Assembly (NCBI RefSeq): GCF_001190925.1
Contig: NZ_CP011072.1
Location: forward strand, 1,550,001-1,614,000
Reading direction: 5' to 3'
From: Azoarcus sp. CIB
GTDB lineage: Bacteria > Pseudomonadota > Gammaproteobacteria > Burkholderiales > Rhodocyclaceae
DNA length: 64,000 bases
Below are positions 34,723 to 42,130 of this stretch, piece by piece; the first letter of the stretch is position 1; each line of letters begins with the position of its first letter. The position numbers were made by a program, and so were the translations under genes. A model generated the notes under the pieces. That model was not told the origin of the DNA and ran no database searches. It saw nothing but the letters and a program-made list of their open reading frames with translations.

Positions 34723-35097
34723 GCCCCGCCGCAGAAGGGGGCCTCGCGGCGAACACGAACGAGCACTTCGGCAATTCGAATTGGATTGAAAATCCAATTC
34801 CGTCGAGGAAATCGTCGTGATCACCATTGAATCGCGCCGGGTTTTGCGGACGCGGGTTGGTTTAATTTGCGCCTTGCACTCGACTCGTCCCGCAATCTCA
34901 ACGGCGGCCGGCGTGTGACGCCTCGGGGGCGCGATGTCTCGCTCGCGCATCCAGCGATGGACCTGGTTTGCGTTCACGCCGCTGGCCAACGCAATACCTG
35001 CCACCGAGACGCCCGGCTCACGACAGGCTGAAATCACCGATTGCTTGAATGCTTCGCTGTTGGTGCGCCGGCCTCGACGCGAGATGACTAAATTCAT
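34678..35097 (-). mobile_element. tnpA: IS66-family TnpA (OrfA) remnant
   Basis: The 139-residue frame starts at 35097 with RRGRRTNSEAFKQSVISACR, EPGVSVAGIALASGVNANQV and HRWMRE, the N-terminal HTH of IS66 accessory protein TnpA. Homology fades after about residue 85, where the frame runs antisense over the end of the IS5-like transposase, so the C terminus is replaced. TnpB and TnpC are absent. GTAAGC at 35178 (minus strand) fits an IS66 terminal repeat start, so the element's left end remains. Confidence 0.7.
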
Positions 35098-35292
35098 AGT
35101 GTCCGCGATCGAACGTTCGTGGACACGATCTTCAATGGGCTAAGCGGGCGGGAGAAGGTGTGTTCGCCGGGTGCTTACCAGCGATGAGTCGCACAGGCAT
35201 GTTGGGCGCGCGAGACCGGCATGGAAGTGATCGGCGCCGCAACAAGAGCCGTTCTCTGAAGCTGCTAGACGCGATGATTTCCCACTAAGCGG

Positions 35293-35541
35293 TCAAGCCT
35301 CGTCCATGCGGCGGGAGTCTTCCGCCAGTACTTCTGCGCGTGCGAGCAGCTTGGAGGCCGGGACGCCCAGGCCGTCGGCAATTGCGAGCAGCGAGCCGAC
35401 CGTCGGATTGCGCTCGTTGCGCTCTAGCAGTCCGACCAGATTCCGGTGCACGTGGGCTACCTCAGCGAGACGTTCCTGCGACAAACCTGCCGCCAACCTT
35501 GCCTCGCGGATGGCGCAGCTAAGGGCTTCGAGACGATTCAT
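35293..35541 (-). CDS. XRE-family DNA-binding protein
   Basis: This 82-residue single-domain HTH protein has SCAIREARLAAGLSQERLAE, VAHVHRNLVGLLERNERNP and TVGSLLAIADGLGVPASKLL. There is no extra effector domain. It resembles regulators of restriction or prophage functions. No partner is adjacent; upstream lies 420 bases without a firm gene and downstream is the IS66 end. It may be an orphan antitoxin or regulator. Confidence 0.85.
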   Translation of the reverse strand: MNRLEALSCAIREARLAAGLSQERLAEVAHVHRNLVGLLERNERNPTVGSLLAIADGLGVPASKLLARAEVLAEDSRRMDEA

Positions 35542-35961
35542 GGTGAATTTTGTACGTTATATACCCCCGAAGTCTCACGGGCGTTGCCTTACTTGACTAC
35601 ACACAAAACGGTGGCACACAATAAGGGTGCGCTTTGGGCTTCATTGGCTGGCACGAAATCGTTACGAGGGGAATGTGATGAGGAGGTCGATACATTGAAG
35701 GGCTTCATGTGGTTCGCGCCTTCGTTAAGCCCACCGGAATCGACTTCATCGATCGCACTGAAGGGCCGTTCGTGATGTGCGTCAACGGCGACGGATGTTG
35801 GTTGGATGCCGAATGGGAGTCCGCGAGGATCACTGGCGACGAGAGCGCGGGAGGTGCGGCGTTCCGTGCACAGCCAATTTATTCACGATCGGCGTCTGGA
35901 AGTGGTTGAGATGTGTTTACATACAGTGCGATGCTGAAGCCATGTTCCAGGAGACGCAATC
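35542..35961 (+). other. 420-base leader before the phosphoesterase/exonuclease operon
   Basis: A 66-codon plus-strand frame (35709-35909) includes GIDFIDRTEGPFVMCVNGDG but lacks a good start and may be a fragment. The divergent XRE promoter and the promoter of the operon starting at 35962 should lie here. No clear hexamers were seen. Confidence 0.35.
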
Positions 35962-36255
35962 ATGCTCACCCTATCTGCGACCACCCCCATCCCCGCGATC
36001 ATCTACCGCCCGACGCCGGAGGCCGCGCCCCGTCTGCTGACCGACCGCGAGGAGATCGGTACGGCGATGTATCGCGCGACGCTGCGCTATGGCTCGCCGA
36101 CGGAGGTCTACATCACTCGTGATGAGTTCGTCGCCGCGGTCGACGAGGTCTTGCACGCGTACGCGCCCGATGAACTCCTGGCTGCGGCTGAGCGCGGCGA
36201 GGCCTGGCCGCTCGAGCTGGGGCTCGTCGTGGACGAAGGCGAGCAAGGGGGCTGA
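35962..36255 (+). CDS. Small acidic protein, first gene of the operon
   Basis: This is a 97-residue protein starting at ATG 35962 with GGAG 9 bases upstream. Sequence features: TPIPAIIYRPTPEAAPRLLT at the front, then YGSPTEVYITRDEFVAAVDE and a final acidic stretch. It reads as a small alpha/beta domain. I do not recognise it. The next gene begins at GTG 36257, one base after the stop, so it belongs to the same transcript. Confidence 0.65.
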   Translation: MLTLSATTPIPAIIYRPTPEAAPRLLTDREEIGTAMYRATLRYGSPTEVYITRDEFVAAVDEVLHAYAPDELLAAAERGEAWPLELGLVVDEGEQGG

Positions 36256-36256
36256 C

Positions 36257-36925
36257 GTGCGCAAGGATCTCGATGATCTCCTGTGCCGACGGTATCCCGA
36301 CCTCTTTGCCGATCGCCATGGCGACATGCGAACGACAGCGATGTGCTGGGGCTTCTCGTGCGGCGACGGCTGGTGCACGCTTATCGATGCCTTGTGCGCC
36401 GAGATCCGGCGTCACGCCTCCGAGACCAATACGTCGGCTCCCGTTGTCCAGCAGGTGAAGGAAAAGTTCGGCTCGCTCCGCTATTACGTCGCCGGCGGCG
36501 ACGACTGGATCCACGACCTCATTTGGTTCTCGGACTACCTCTCGGGCGTCATCTGCGAAGAGTGCGGAGCGCCGGGCTACCTGGCAGCCGACGCCGATTG
36601 GTATCGCACTCGATGCGTAGCGCACGGCGGCAAGGCGCCGCCTGTGGTCAGGATTGCCGAACCGCGCGCCTTTGTGATGCCACCGATTGCAGCGCCTGGC
36701 TGGCGTCATCTCGCTCAAGCCCTCGAGGCCTGCGTAGAGAACGACATCCAGCGCAACGGCCTCGATCCGGTCGTTGTCGATCGCGTGATGGAGGGCGATG
36801 ATACGTTGCTGTTTGCCTCGCACGGTGGCGGCGACCGTGTCGCGGCCTGGATCCAGCTGCTGTCGATGTACTCCCTGCGGGTCGATTCCATCACCGGCAA
36901 GCCGCGCGACGAGGTGCCGGCATGA
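36257..36925 (+). CDS. Cys-motif protein, paralog 1 of 3
   Basis: This 222-residue protein starts at GTG 36257. Residues 1-110 carry the family pattern: DDLLCRRYPDLFADR, FSCGDGWCTLIDALCAEIRR, VKEKFGSLRYYVAGGDDWI, then a helix and CEECGAPGYL. The last is a two-Cys half of a possible metal site, with RTRCVAH adding another. The C-terminal 100 residues are specific to this copy. VKEKFGxLRYY...CExCGxPG proteins are widespread and uncharacterised. The two related copies are at 36922 and 38562. The stop overlaps the next gene by 4 bases. Confidence 0.7.
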   Translation: MRKDLDDLLCRRYPDLFADRHGDMRTTAMCWGFSCGDGWCTLIDALCAEIRRHASETNTSAPVVQQVKEKFGSLRYYVAGGDDWIHDLIWFSDYLSGVICEECGAPGYLAADADWYRTRCVAHGGKAPPVVRIAEPRAFVMPPIAAPGWRHLAQALEACVENDIQRNGLDPVVVDRVMEGDDTLLFASHGGGDRVAAWIQLLSMYSLRVDSITGKPRDEVPA

Positions 36926-37344
36926 GAGACGAACTCGTACGCGAGCTGCGCGCGGCGCATCCTGCGCTCTTCGCCCCTGATGCCAGGATCAGCTGCCGCG
37001 ATGGCTGGCATGGCCTGTTGTCGTCCTTGTGTCGCTACCTGGACAGTCTGGTTGCGGCCGGCACGCCGGCGGTGCAAATCCGCGAGGTCAAACAAAAATT
37101 CGGCAAGCTGCGGATCCGTGCCGTCGGCGGCGATGCGACGACGGTTGCGCTGCTCGAGGCCTGCGAAGCGGCCTCTGTATACATGTGTGAGACCTGTGGC
37201 CAACCGGGTGAGCTCGTACTGGCTCGCGGCGTCGAGGTGGCGTGTCCTGCTTGTCGCTCAGCGGGTGCCGTGCCGCTCGAGGCCGCGGCTTTGGCGGGCA
37301 TTCTGCAACCGACGCCGGTTGTGGCGCATGGAGGCGGGCGATGA
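36922..37344 (+). CDS. Cys-motif protein, paralog 2 of 3
   Basis: The 140-residue product follows the same plan: LVRELRAAHPALFAPDARIS, CRDGWHGLLSSLCRYLDSL, VKQKFGKLRIRAVGGDATTV and a full four-Cys ribbon CETCGQPGEL...VACPACRSAG. It has no extra C-terminal domain. The intact four cysteines suggest the paralogs descend from a zinc-ribbon protein. ATGA overlaps join it to the genes on both sides. Confidence 0.7.
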   Translation: MRDELVRELRAAHPALFAPDARISCRDGWHGLLSSLCRYLDSLVAAGTPAVQIREVKQKFGKLRIRAVGGDATTVALLEACEAASVYMCETCGQPGELVLARGVEVACPACRSAGAVPLEAAALAGILQPTPVVAHGGGR

Positions 37345-37793
37345 TCGTTTTTCTCGATTTTGACGGCGTCTGTCATCCACATTTCGTGCGTCCTGGCGAC
37401 CAATTTATTGATTGGCCGCGGCTCGAAGCCGTCCTCGTCGAGCATCCGCATGTCGAGCTTGTCGTGTCCTCGTCCTGGCGCACGATCTCGGCTGCCGAAT
37501 GGGATGACGAGGTGCCAGAATCGCTACGCCGGCGCGTCGTCGGCCGTACGCCTGTCATCCAGCGCCCTCTGCGGGCGCGGTATCCGCTCGATTACGAGCC
37601 GGAGCCTGTGCGATTTTGGGAGATCGTCAAGTACCTCAAGGCGACGCGGCAACTCCACCGCCCCTGGGTTGCGCTGGATGACGACGAGACCGTGTTTCCG
37701 CGGGGCTGCCCGAACCTCATCCTGTGCGCCGACGGCTTCCGTGACGACGAGGAGCGCCGGTTGCGGGCTGCGCTGCGCGAGGTGCTGCGATGA
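37341..37793 (+). CDS. HAD phosphatase of the SAK (RNA-repair) type
   Basis: This 150-residue HAD-fold protein has motif I VFLDFDGVCHP at residues 3-13, motif II VVSSSWRTIS near 50 and the acidic motif IV WVALDDDETVF near 110. The order FLDxDGV, then a long loop, then SSSWR is characteristic of HAD_SAK domains, described in 'Swiss army knife' RNA-repair proteins where they trim phosphates from broken RNA ends. It is coupled by ATGA overlaps with the Cys-motif gene upstream and the metallophosphoesterase downstream, supporting a joint nucleic-acid end-processing role (inference). Confidence 0.78.
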   Translation: MIVFLDFDGVCHPHFVRPGDQFIDWPRLEAVLVEHPHVELVVSSSWRTISAAEWDDEVPESLRRRVVGRTPVIQRPLRARYPLDYEPEPVRFWEIVKYLKATRQLHRPWVALDDDETVFPRGCPNLILCADGFRDDEERRLRAALREVLR

Positions 37794-38560
37794 AGATCCT
37801 TGTCGCCTCCGACATCCATCTGGAATTCGGCGAGCGGTGGATGCCGCCCGATATCGATTATGACGTCCTCGTTCTGGCCGGAGATATTCACGTCGGCACG
37901 AGGGGGTTCTCGCTATATCGGGGGTGGATGGACCGCTGGATGATCTACGTCGCGGGCAACCACGAGTTCTACGGCCAGAACATGCCCGCGACAGTGCGCC
38001 AGTTGCAGGGCTTGGGCGCGGAAGCCGAGCGCGTCGGGTCGTTCTACCTCGAAAAAAGCAGTACCGAGATCGACGGAGTGCGCTTTCTCGGTTGCACGCT
38101 CTGGACGGATTTCTGCCTTTTTGGCGGCGATCGACAGGCCGAGGCGATGGCCGTAGCTGAGGAGACTATGGCTGACTACGCCAAGATCATCGTTGCCAAG
38201 GACGGCCCGACCAAGGTCAAGCTCGCACCCCGGGACACGCTGCGTTTTCATGAGCGCGCGCGCGACTGGCTCACCCGCGAACTGGCCAAGCCGCATGACG
38301 GCCCGACCGTCGTCGTTACGCATCATGCGCCGTCGATCCACTCGATCGCGCCGCGCTTTTGTGATGATCTCGTATCGGCCGCCTACGCGAGCAATCTCGA
38401 GCCGCTAATCGAGGAGTTCCAGCCTGCGGCGTGGATCCATGGGCATTCGCACGTAGCCTGCGACTACCACATCGGTGCGACACGGATTGTCGCAAACCCA
38501 CGCGGCTACCCGGGCGAGACGTATGTTGGTTTCCGGCCGCGGCTGATCGTGGAGGTCTGA
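37790..38560 (+). CDS. Calcineurin-like metallophosphoesterase, copy 1
   Basis: The 256-residue protein has every metal-binding motif: VASDIHLEFG, VLAGDIHVG, VAGNHEFYG, VVVTHHAPS and WIHGHSHV. Such enzymes hydrolyse phosphomonoesters or phosphodiesters, including nucleic-acid ends, using two metals. It starts inside the stop of the HAD gene. A longer relative (39765-40820) lies two genes downstream, so the function has been duplicated. Confidence 0.88.
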   Translation: MKILVASDIHLEFGERWMPPDIDYDVLVLAGDIHVGTRGFSLYRGWMDRWMIYVAGNHEFYGQNMPATVRQLQGLGAEAERVGSFYLEKSSTEIDGVRFLGCTLWTDFCLFGGDRQAEAMAVAEETMADYAKIIVAKDGPTKVKLAPRDTLRFHERARDWLTRELAKPHDGPTVVVTHHAPSIHSIAPRFCDDLVSAAYASNLEPLIEEFQPAAWIHGHSHVACDYHIGATRIVANPRGYPGETYVGFRPRLIVEV

Positions 38561-38561
38561 G

Positions 38562-39137
38562 ATGGATCCAAAACTAGACGCCCTGTTGTGCAGCCGCTAC
38601 CCGGGCATCTACGGCGCTTCCTTCGGCTTCGATACCGCGCCGGGTTGGTACGTCCTCGTCGACACCCTGTCGGCCGAGATTGCTCGCTACGTTGCCGAGC
38701 GGCCCGACGACCGTGGAGTCAAGGCAACGGACGTCAAGGAAAAACACGGCGAGCTGTCGTACAACTACTACGGCGGCGGTGACGACGACAGGTACCTGGA
38801 CGGCCTGATCTGGATGGCCGAACATCTGTCCGCGCGCGTGTGTCAGCAATGCGGAACGATGGATTGCAGCGCGCATACCTGGTGGCGCCATGACCCGCCG
38901 CCGGAAAGCCGACGTCTGCCGGCCGTTCGCAATCCCGACTGGATCCCGATCGCGGAGGAGCTCGAACGCGCGATCAGCGCCTCCGTTCGCCGGGGGGCAC
39001 CCGAGGTCGTGATCCAGGCCGTCATCGAGACGGAAACGCTCGCGTATCGGTGGACCGGCGGCGATCGCCGGCATGCGGGGTGTTTTCGGATGGCTGAGGC
39101 GTTTTCGGCGCGCGTCGGAGAACGGCCGCCGTGCTGA
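38562..39137 (+). CDS. Cys-motif protein, paralog 3 of 3
   Basis: The 191-residue product shares LDALLCSRYPGIYGASFGFD, then GWYVLVDTLSAEIARYV, VKEKHGELSYNYYGGGDDD and CQQCGTMDCS with the paralogs at 36257 and 36922. The middle differs, and the C-terminal 70 residues correspond to the extra domain of paralog 1 (EELERAISASVRR...VIQAVIETETLAYRW). It follows the phosphoesterase by one base and overlaps the exonuclease start by 7 bases. Confidence 0.7.
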   Translation: MDPKLDALLCSRYPGIYGASFGFDTAPGWYVLVDTLSAEIARYVAERPDDRGVKATDVKEKHGELSYNYYGGGDDDRYLDGLIWMAEHLSARVCQQCGTMDCSAHTWWRHDPPPESRRLPAVRNPDWIPIAEELERAISASVRRGAPEVVIQAVIETETLAYRWTGGDRRHAGCFRMAEAFSARVGERPPC

Positions 39138-39646
39138 TCTTCGTCGATAGCGAGTTCACTGACTTCGACAATCCGCGGCTGATCTCGCTCGCACTCGTCG
39201 CCGAGGACGAATATCGATGGATCTACACGGAACTCGAGGGCGAGTCCTGGTATCGGCATGCGAGCGAGTTCGTTTTGGCCGAAGTCGTCCCGCTGCTCGA
39301 GCGCCGCTACGGATGGGAGGCGCCGGCCGCGGCCGCCGAGCGCATCCGTGCCTGGTGCGACAGGCTCCCGGAGCCGGGGCAAATCGTGTGCGACTCCGAT
39401 TACGACTGGGATCTGCTGCGCCGGCTGATGATCGACAACGGCGGATGGCCGGACAATCTCCATGATCGCTACATGATGGCGCAATGGACGCCCCGCCTGC
39501 ACGACTATAAGCAGGACTACTTTTTGAGGTATGGGCTCAGCGCTCACAACGCGCTCAGCGACGCCAGGGCGCTGCGCTACGCGTATCTCTTGCGCCGCGA
39601 GACGCCACCGGAGGCGCCGTTCGGCGCCGCCGATGTGCCGGCGTGA
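39131..39646 (+). CDS. DEDDh-type 3'-5' exonuclease, copy 1
   Basis: This 171-residue exonuclease starts at GTG 39131. The catalytic motifs are IFVDSEFTDF (Exo I, D-x-E), VCDSDYDWDLL (Exo II) and HNALSDARALRYA (Exo III with His and Asp, hence DEDDh). It resembles compact exoribonucleases of the Rv2179c type. In context with a HAD-SAK phosphatase and phosphoesterases it would trim RNA or DNA 3' ends. A diverged copy lies at 40883. Confidence 0.85.
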   Translation: MLIFVDSEFTDFDNPRLISLALVAEDEYRWIYTELEGESWYRHASEFVLAEVVPLLERRYGWEAPAAAAERIRAWCDRLPEPGQIVCDSDYDWDLLRRLMIDNGGWPDNLHDRYMMAQWTPRLHDYKQDYFLRYGLSAHNALSDARALRYAYLLRRETPPEAPFGAADVPA

Positions 39647-39659
39647 GCACCTCAAAAGG

Positions 39660-39718
39660 CTTGCCGACGGGCGCGCGGCAACCCTTGCCGGCCAATGGCC
39701 GGGCGGTGTCAGCTTGGC
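39660..39718 (+). repeat. Duplicated GC-rich block after exonuclease copy 1
   Basis: About 59 bases starting CTTGCCGACGGGCGCGCGGC recur at 41508-41566 after exonuclease copy 2 with few changes. CCGGCCAATGGCCGG within it forms a hairpin. A further shared segment (TGAAATCAGGATGA) leads into the next ATG in both places. Confidence 0.85.
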
Positions 39719-39764
39719 GACTCATATCACGATCAGTTCACGCTGAAATCAGGATGAGTTCCAC

Positions 39765-40820
39765 ATGAAAACACCGCGACTTCATATCCTCAGCGATCTG
39801 CACCTCGAAACGGGACCCTACGAGATCCCCGCAGATCTCGAGTACGACATCCTGATCGCAGCCGGCGACATCGGGCCGCCTGCGTTGTCGGTGCCGTGGC
39901 TGATCGCGACCGGCAAGCCGGTCGTCTACATCATGGGGAATCATGAGCACTGGGAGACCGACCTCGGCGAGGCTCTGGCCGAGGCCAAGCGGCTTGCGGC
40001 CGGTACCCAGGTGCACGTCCTCGAGCGCGAAGACGTCGTGGTCCAGGGCTTGCGGTTTTTAGGCTGCACCTACTGGTCCGACATCGGCCGCGGCAACCGC
40101 TGGCTCCGTGGTAAAGCCAAGACACGCGACTATCAACGCATCCGAATCGCGGCATGGCTCGCGAAAAATGAGTCCCGTGTGCGTAAGCTGCTGTCGCGCG
40201 CCGGCGGCTACCAGCCGGGTGACGAAAAATGCGAGCGAGCTTACGCGTCGATCGCGCGGAGTGGCCTCTTTGTGCACGAGACATCGATGCTTGAGCATGC
40301 CGACGCCGTGCGCTGGCTGGGACGAAAACTCATGTCGTCGTTCGACGGCCCGACCGTCGTCGTCACTCATCACTCGCCGACGTATGAGTCACTGCGCCGG
40401 TTCAAGAGCGCGCGTGAACTGGACTACCTGGATCCGCGGCATTTTAAGCCGCGATCAAAAATTTTCGGCCGGGTCAGCGATCGCGATACCGCGACCCGGA
40501 TCGGTTGCTACGCGAGCGAGGATAGCCGGCTACTGCGTCGACATGCGGATCGAATCGCGCTGTGGGTACACGGGCATCTGCACGAAGGCATGGATTTCGT
40601 CGCCCAAGGCGTGCGCGTGATTTGCAATCCGCGCGGATACTGCGAGATGCCGCCAGACGAGAGGTGCGCGTTGTTACGAGTGTTCGGGTATGACTCGCTC
40701 GCGAGTGAGCAGATGGTTGCGCAAGACCGGGTCGATTTTGCACAGAATCCGTATCGGGGCGACGCGTTCGAGTTCCAGCGCCGCCTCGTTGTCGGTCTAG
40801 TGCGCCGCGATCACGCGTAG
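39765..40820 (+). CDS. Calcineurin-like metallophosphoesterase, copy 2
   Basis: This 351-residue enzyme has ILSDLHLETG, IAAGDIGP, IMGNHEHW, VVVTHHSPT and WVHGHLHEG. It is related to the 37790 protein but has about 95 more residues, an Arg/Lys-rich insert near 115-165 and a C-terminal extension. It starts after the duplicated GC-rich block and ends overlapping, by 10 bases, the end of a leftward ParS-like fragment. Confidence 0.86.
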   Translation: MKTPRLHILSDLHLETGPYEIPADLEYDILIAAGDIGPPALSVPWLIATGKPVVYIMGNHEHWETDLGEALAEAKRLAAGTQVHVLEREDVVVQGLRFLGCTYWSDIGRGNRWLRGKAKTRDYQRIRIAAWLAKNESRVRKLLSRAGGYQPGDEKCERAYASIARSGLFVHETSMLEHADAVRWLGRKLMSSFDGPTVVVTHHSPTYESLRRFKSARELDYLDPRHFKPRSKIFGRVSDRDTATRIGCYASEDSRLLRRHADRIALWVHGHLHEGMDFVAQGVRVICNPRGYCEMPPDERCALLRVFGYDSLASEQMVAQDRVDFAQNPYRGDAFEFQRRLVVGLVRRDHA

Positions 40821-40969
40821 GCTCCGCTCTCCATCTGCGCGAGCAGTCGCTGCACGATCTGGCCCCCTTCGTTCGTGTCCAGGTGCTCCGCGGGGCGCTT
40901 GCCGGCGAGAGCGAGATTGGCCTGATCGAGCCAAGCGCCGCGCCATGCACTGGCATCGAAACCTTCGGG
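40811..40969 (-). pseudogene. C-terminal fragment of a Xre/MbcA/ParS-like antitoxin
   Basis: On the minus strand the frame ending at 40811 reads FDASAWRGAWLDQANLALAG, then KRPAEHLDTNEGGQIVQRLL and AQMESGAYA. W-L...ALGGxRP-x-hL-x-T-x-E-G-x3-V-x2-LL-x-x-M-x-x-G-x-Y/F-A/S is the signature of the toxin-binding domain of Xre/MbcA/ParS (DUF2384) antitoxins. Upstream of nt 40970 the strand instead carries the duplicated exonuclease, so the antitoxin's N-terminal part has been deleted. No toxin is left. Confidence 0.6.
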
Positions 40970-41470
40970 ACCGAGTTCACGGACTTCGACGAGCCGCGGC
41001 TGATCTCGCTCGCGCTGGTCGCGGAAGATCAATACTGCTGGCTATATACGGAACTCGATGGCGAGACCTGGTATTCGCATGCGAGCGAGTTCGTGCTGAG
41101 CGAAGTCGTGCCGCTCCTCGATCGCCGCTACGGATGGGAGGCGCCCGCTGCGGCCGCGGCGCGGATCCGCGCGTGGGCCGACAAGCTACCCGAGCTAGGG
41201 CAAATCGTGTGCGACTCCGATTACGACTGGGATCTGCTGCGCGGCTTGATGATCGATAATGGCGGTTGGCCGGATAAACTGGTCGACAAAATGTTGATGG
41301 TGCAGTGGAGCCCGAAGTTTGCAGAGTACAAGCAGGACTACATATTGCGGTACGGCCTCTCGGCGCATCATGCACTCGCCGACGCCAAGGCACTGCGCTA
41401 TGCGTTTCTCCTGCGTCGCGAGACGCCACCGGAGGCGCCGTTCGGCGCCCTGGACGTGCCGGCGCGATGA
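40883..41470 (+). pseudogene. DEDDh exonuclease, copy 2, with lost N terminus
   Basis: From about nt 40970 this frame is nearly identical to the 39131 exonuclease (TEFTDFDEPRLISLALVAED onward; Exo II CDSDYDWDLL and Exo III HHALADAKALRYA are intact). Upstream of that point it reads antisense over the ParS-like gene, so the native IFVDSE start is replaced by ETFGTE. The first catalytic Asp of Exo I is lost, so exonuclease activity is unlikely even if translated from GTG 40883. It arose by tandem duplication and recombination. Confidence 0.65.
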
Positions 41471-41507
41471 CTCACAAAAGCTTTCACCTGGACGCCGCGG
41501 TGTGCGT

Positions 41508-41566
41508 CTTGCCGACGGGCGCGCGGCGACCCTTACCGGCGGATGGCCGGGCGGTGTCAGCTTGGC
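41508..41566 (+). repeat. Duplicated GC-rich block after exonuclease copy 2
   Basis: This is the second copy of the block at 39660-39718. It is followed, like the first, by TGAAATCAGGATGA and an ATG (41610). Here that ATG opens only a 24-residue frame (MKVARNRKARQQRSH...), not a phosphoesterase, so this is where the duplication ends. Confidence 0.85.
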
Positions 41567-41935
41567 TCATCTCATGATGAGTTCACACTGAAATCAGGAT
41601 GAATTCACGATGAAAGTAGCGAGAAACCGTAAAGCAAGACAACAACGCTCACACTGGCGCCGGCTAGCTCAGAAAGAGGGGTGACTCGATTCAATGCTGA
41701 CATTCGAGGGGCTACTTCAGACTGAAAGCGGACTCGAGAGGGGGGCACGCTTGTCAAGAAGACATTACGAACCAACGAGAGGCAATCGTTCCGGCTCTTT
41801 CAGGTTCGGCTCATGCTCTAGGGCCGACCTCGACCACTGATTGACGCTCATTTTGAAGCGTTTGGAATCATTAGCTAAGACATTGCGCGAGGCAGTTACA
41901 CCGTCTAACATCACCCCATCAAGGAGGGCTGACGC
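41567..41935 (+). other. Leader region of the RiPP-like cluster
   Basis: No gene is seen apart from a 24-codon frame at 41610. The promoter for the precursor gene should lie here. A strong ribosome site AAGGAGGG at 41921-41928 serves the ATG at 41936. No clear operator was found. Confidence 0.4.
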
Positions 41936-42130
41936 ATGACTTCGAGCACGATGCAGCAACCGCAATACGAGGATATCGACCAGAAAAGCGATGTGCGTGA
42001 CGCGATCGCCCGTGGCACGCACACCAATCCTGTCATGCAGCGCCTCCAGACCCGGATCTTGAAGAGCGCGGACGCCAGTGAGGTCATCACGAGCTACGAC
42101 CGGATGCACCACCGCCACAACCGCTCATAG
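41936..42130 (+). CDS. Candidate RiPP precursor peptide
   Basis: The product is a 64-residue hydrophilic peptide with a consensus ribosome site and a 1-base overlap with the radical SAM gene. The N-terminal part (about 1-50) is acidic/polar and leader-like; the C terminus is SYDRMHHRHNRS. Tyr-Asp-Arg, His-His-Arg and His-Asn-Arg fit the aromatic-x-x pattern used by radical SAM enzymes that make three-residue cyclophanes, and the arginines suit the arginase-like gene two places downstream. FxsB-type precursors are similarly short and modified at the C terminus, but this one lacks the FxSxx ending. Precursor status is inference from position, size and composition. Confidence 0.7.
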   Translation: MTSSTMQQPQYEDIDQKSDVRDAIARGTHTNPVMQRLQTRILKSADASEVITSYDRMHHRHNRS

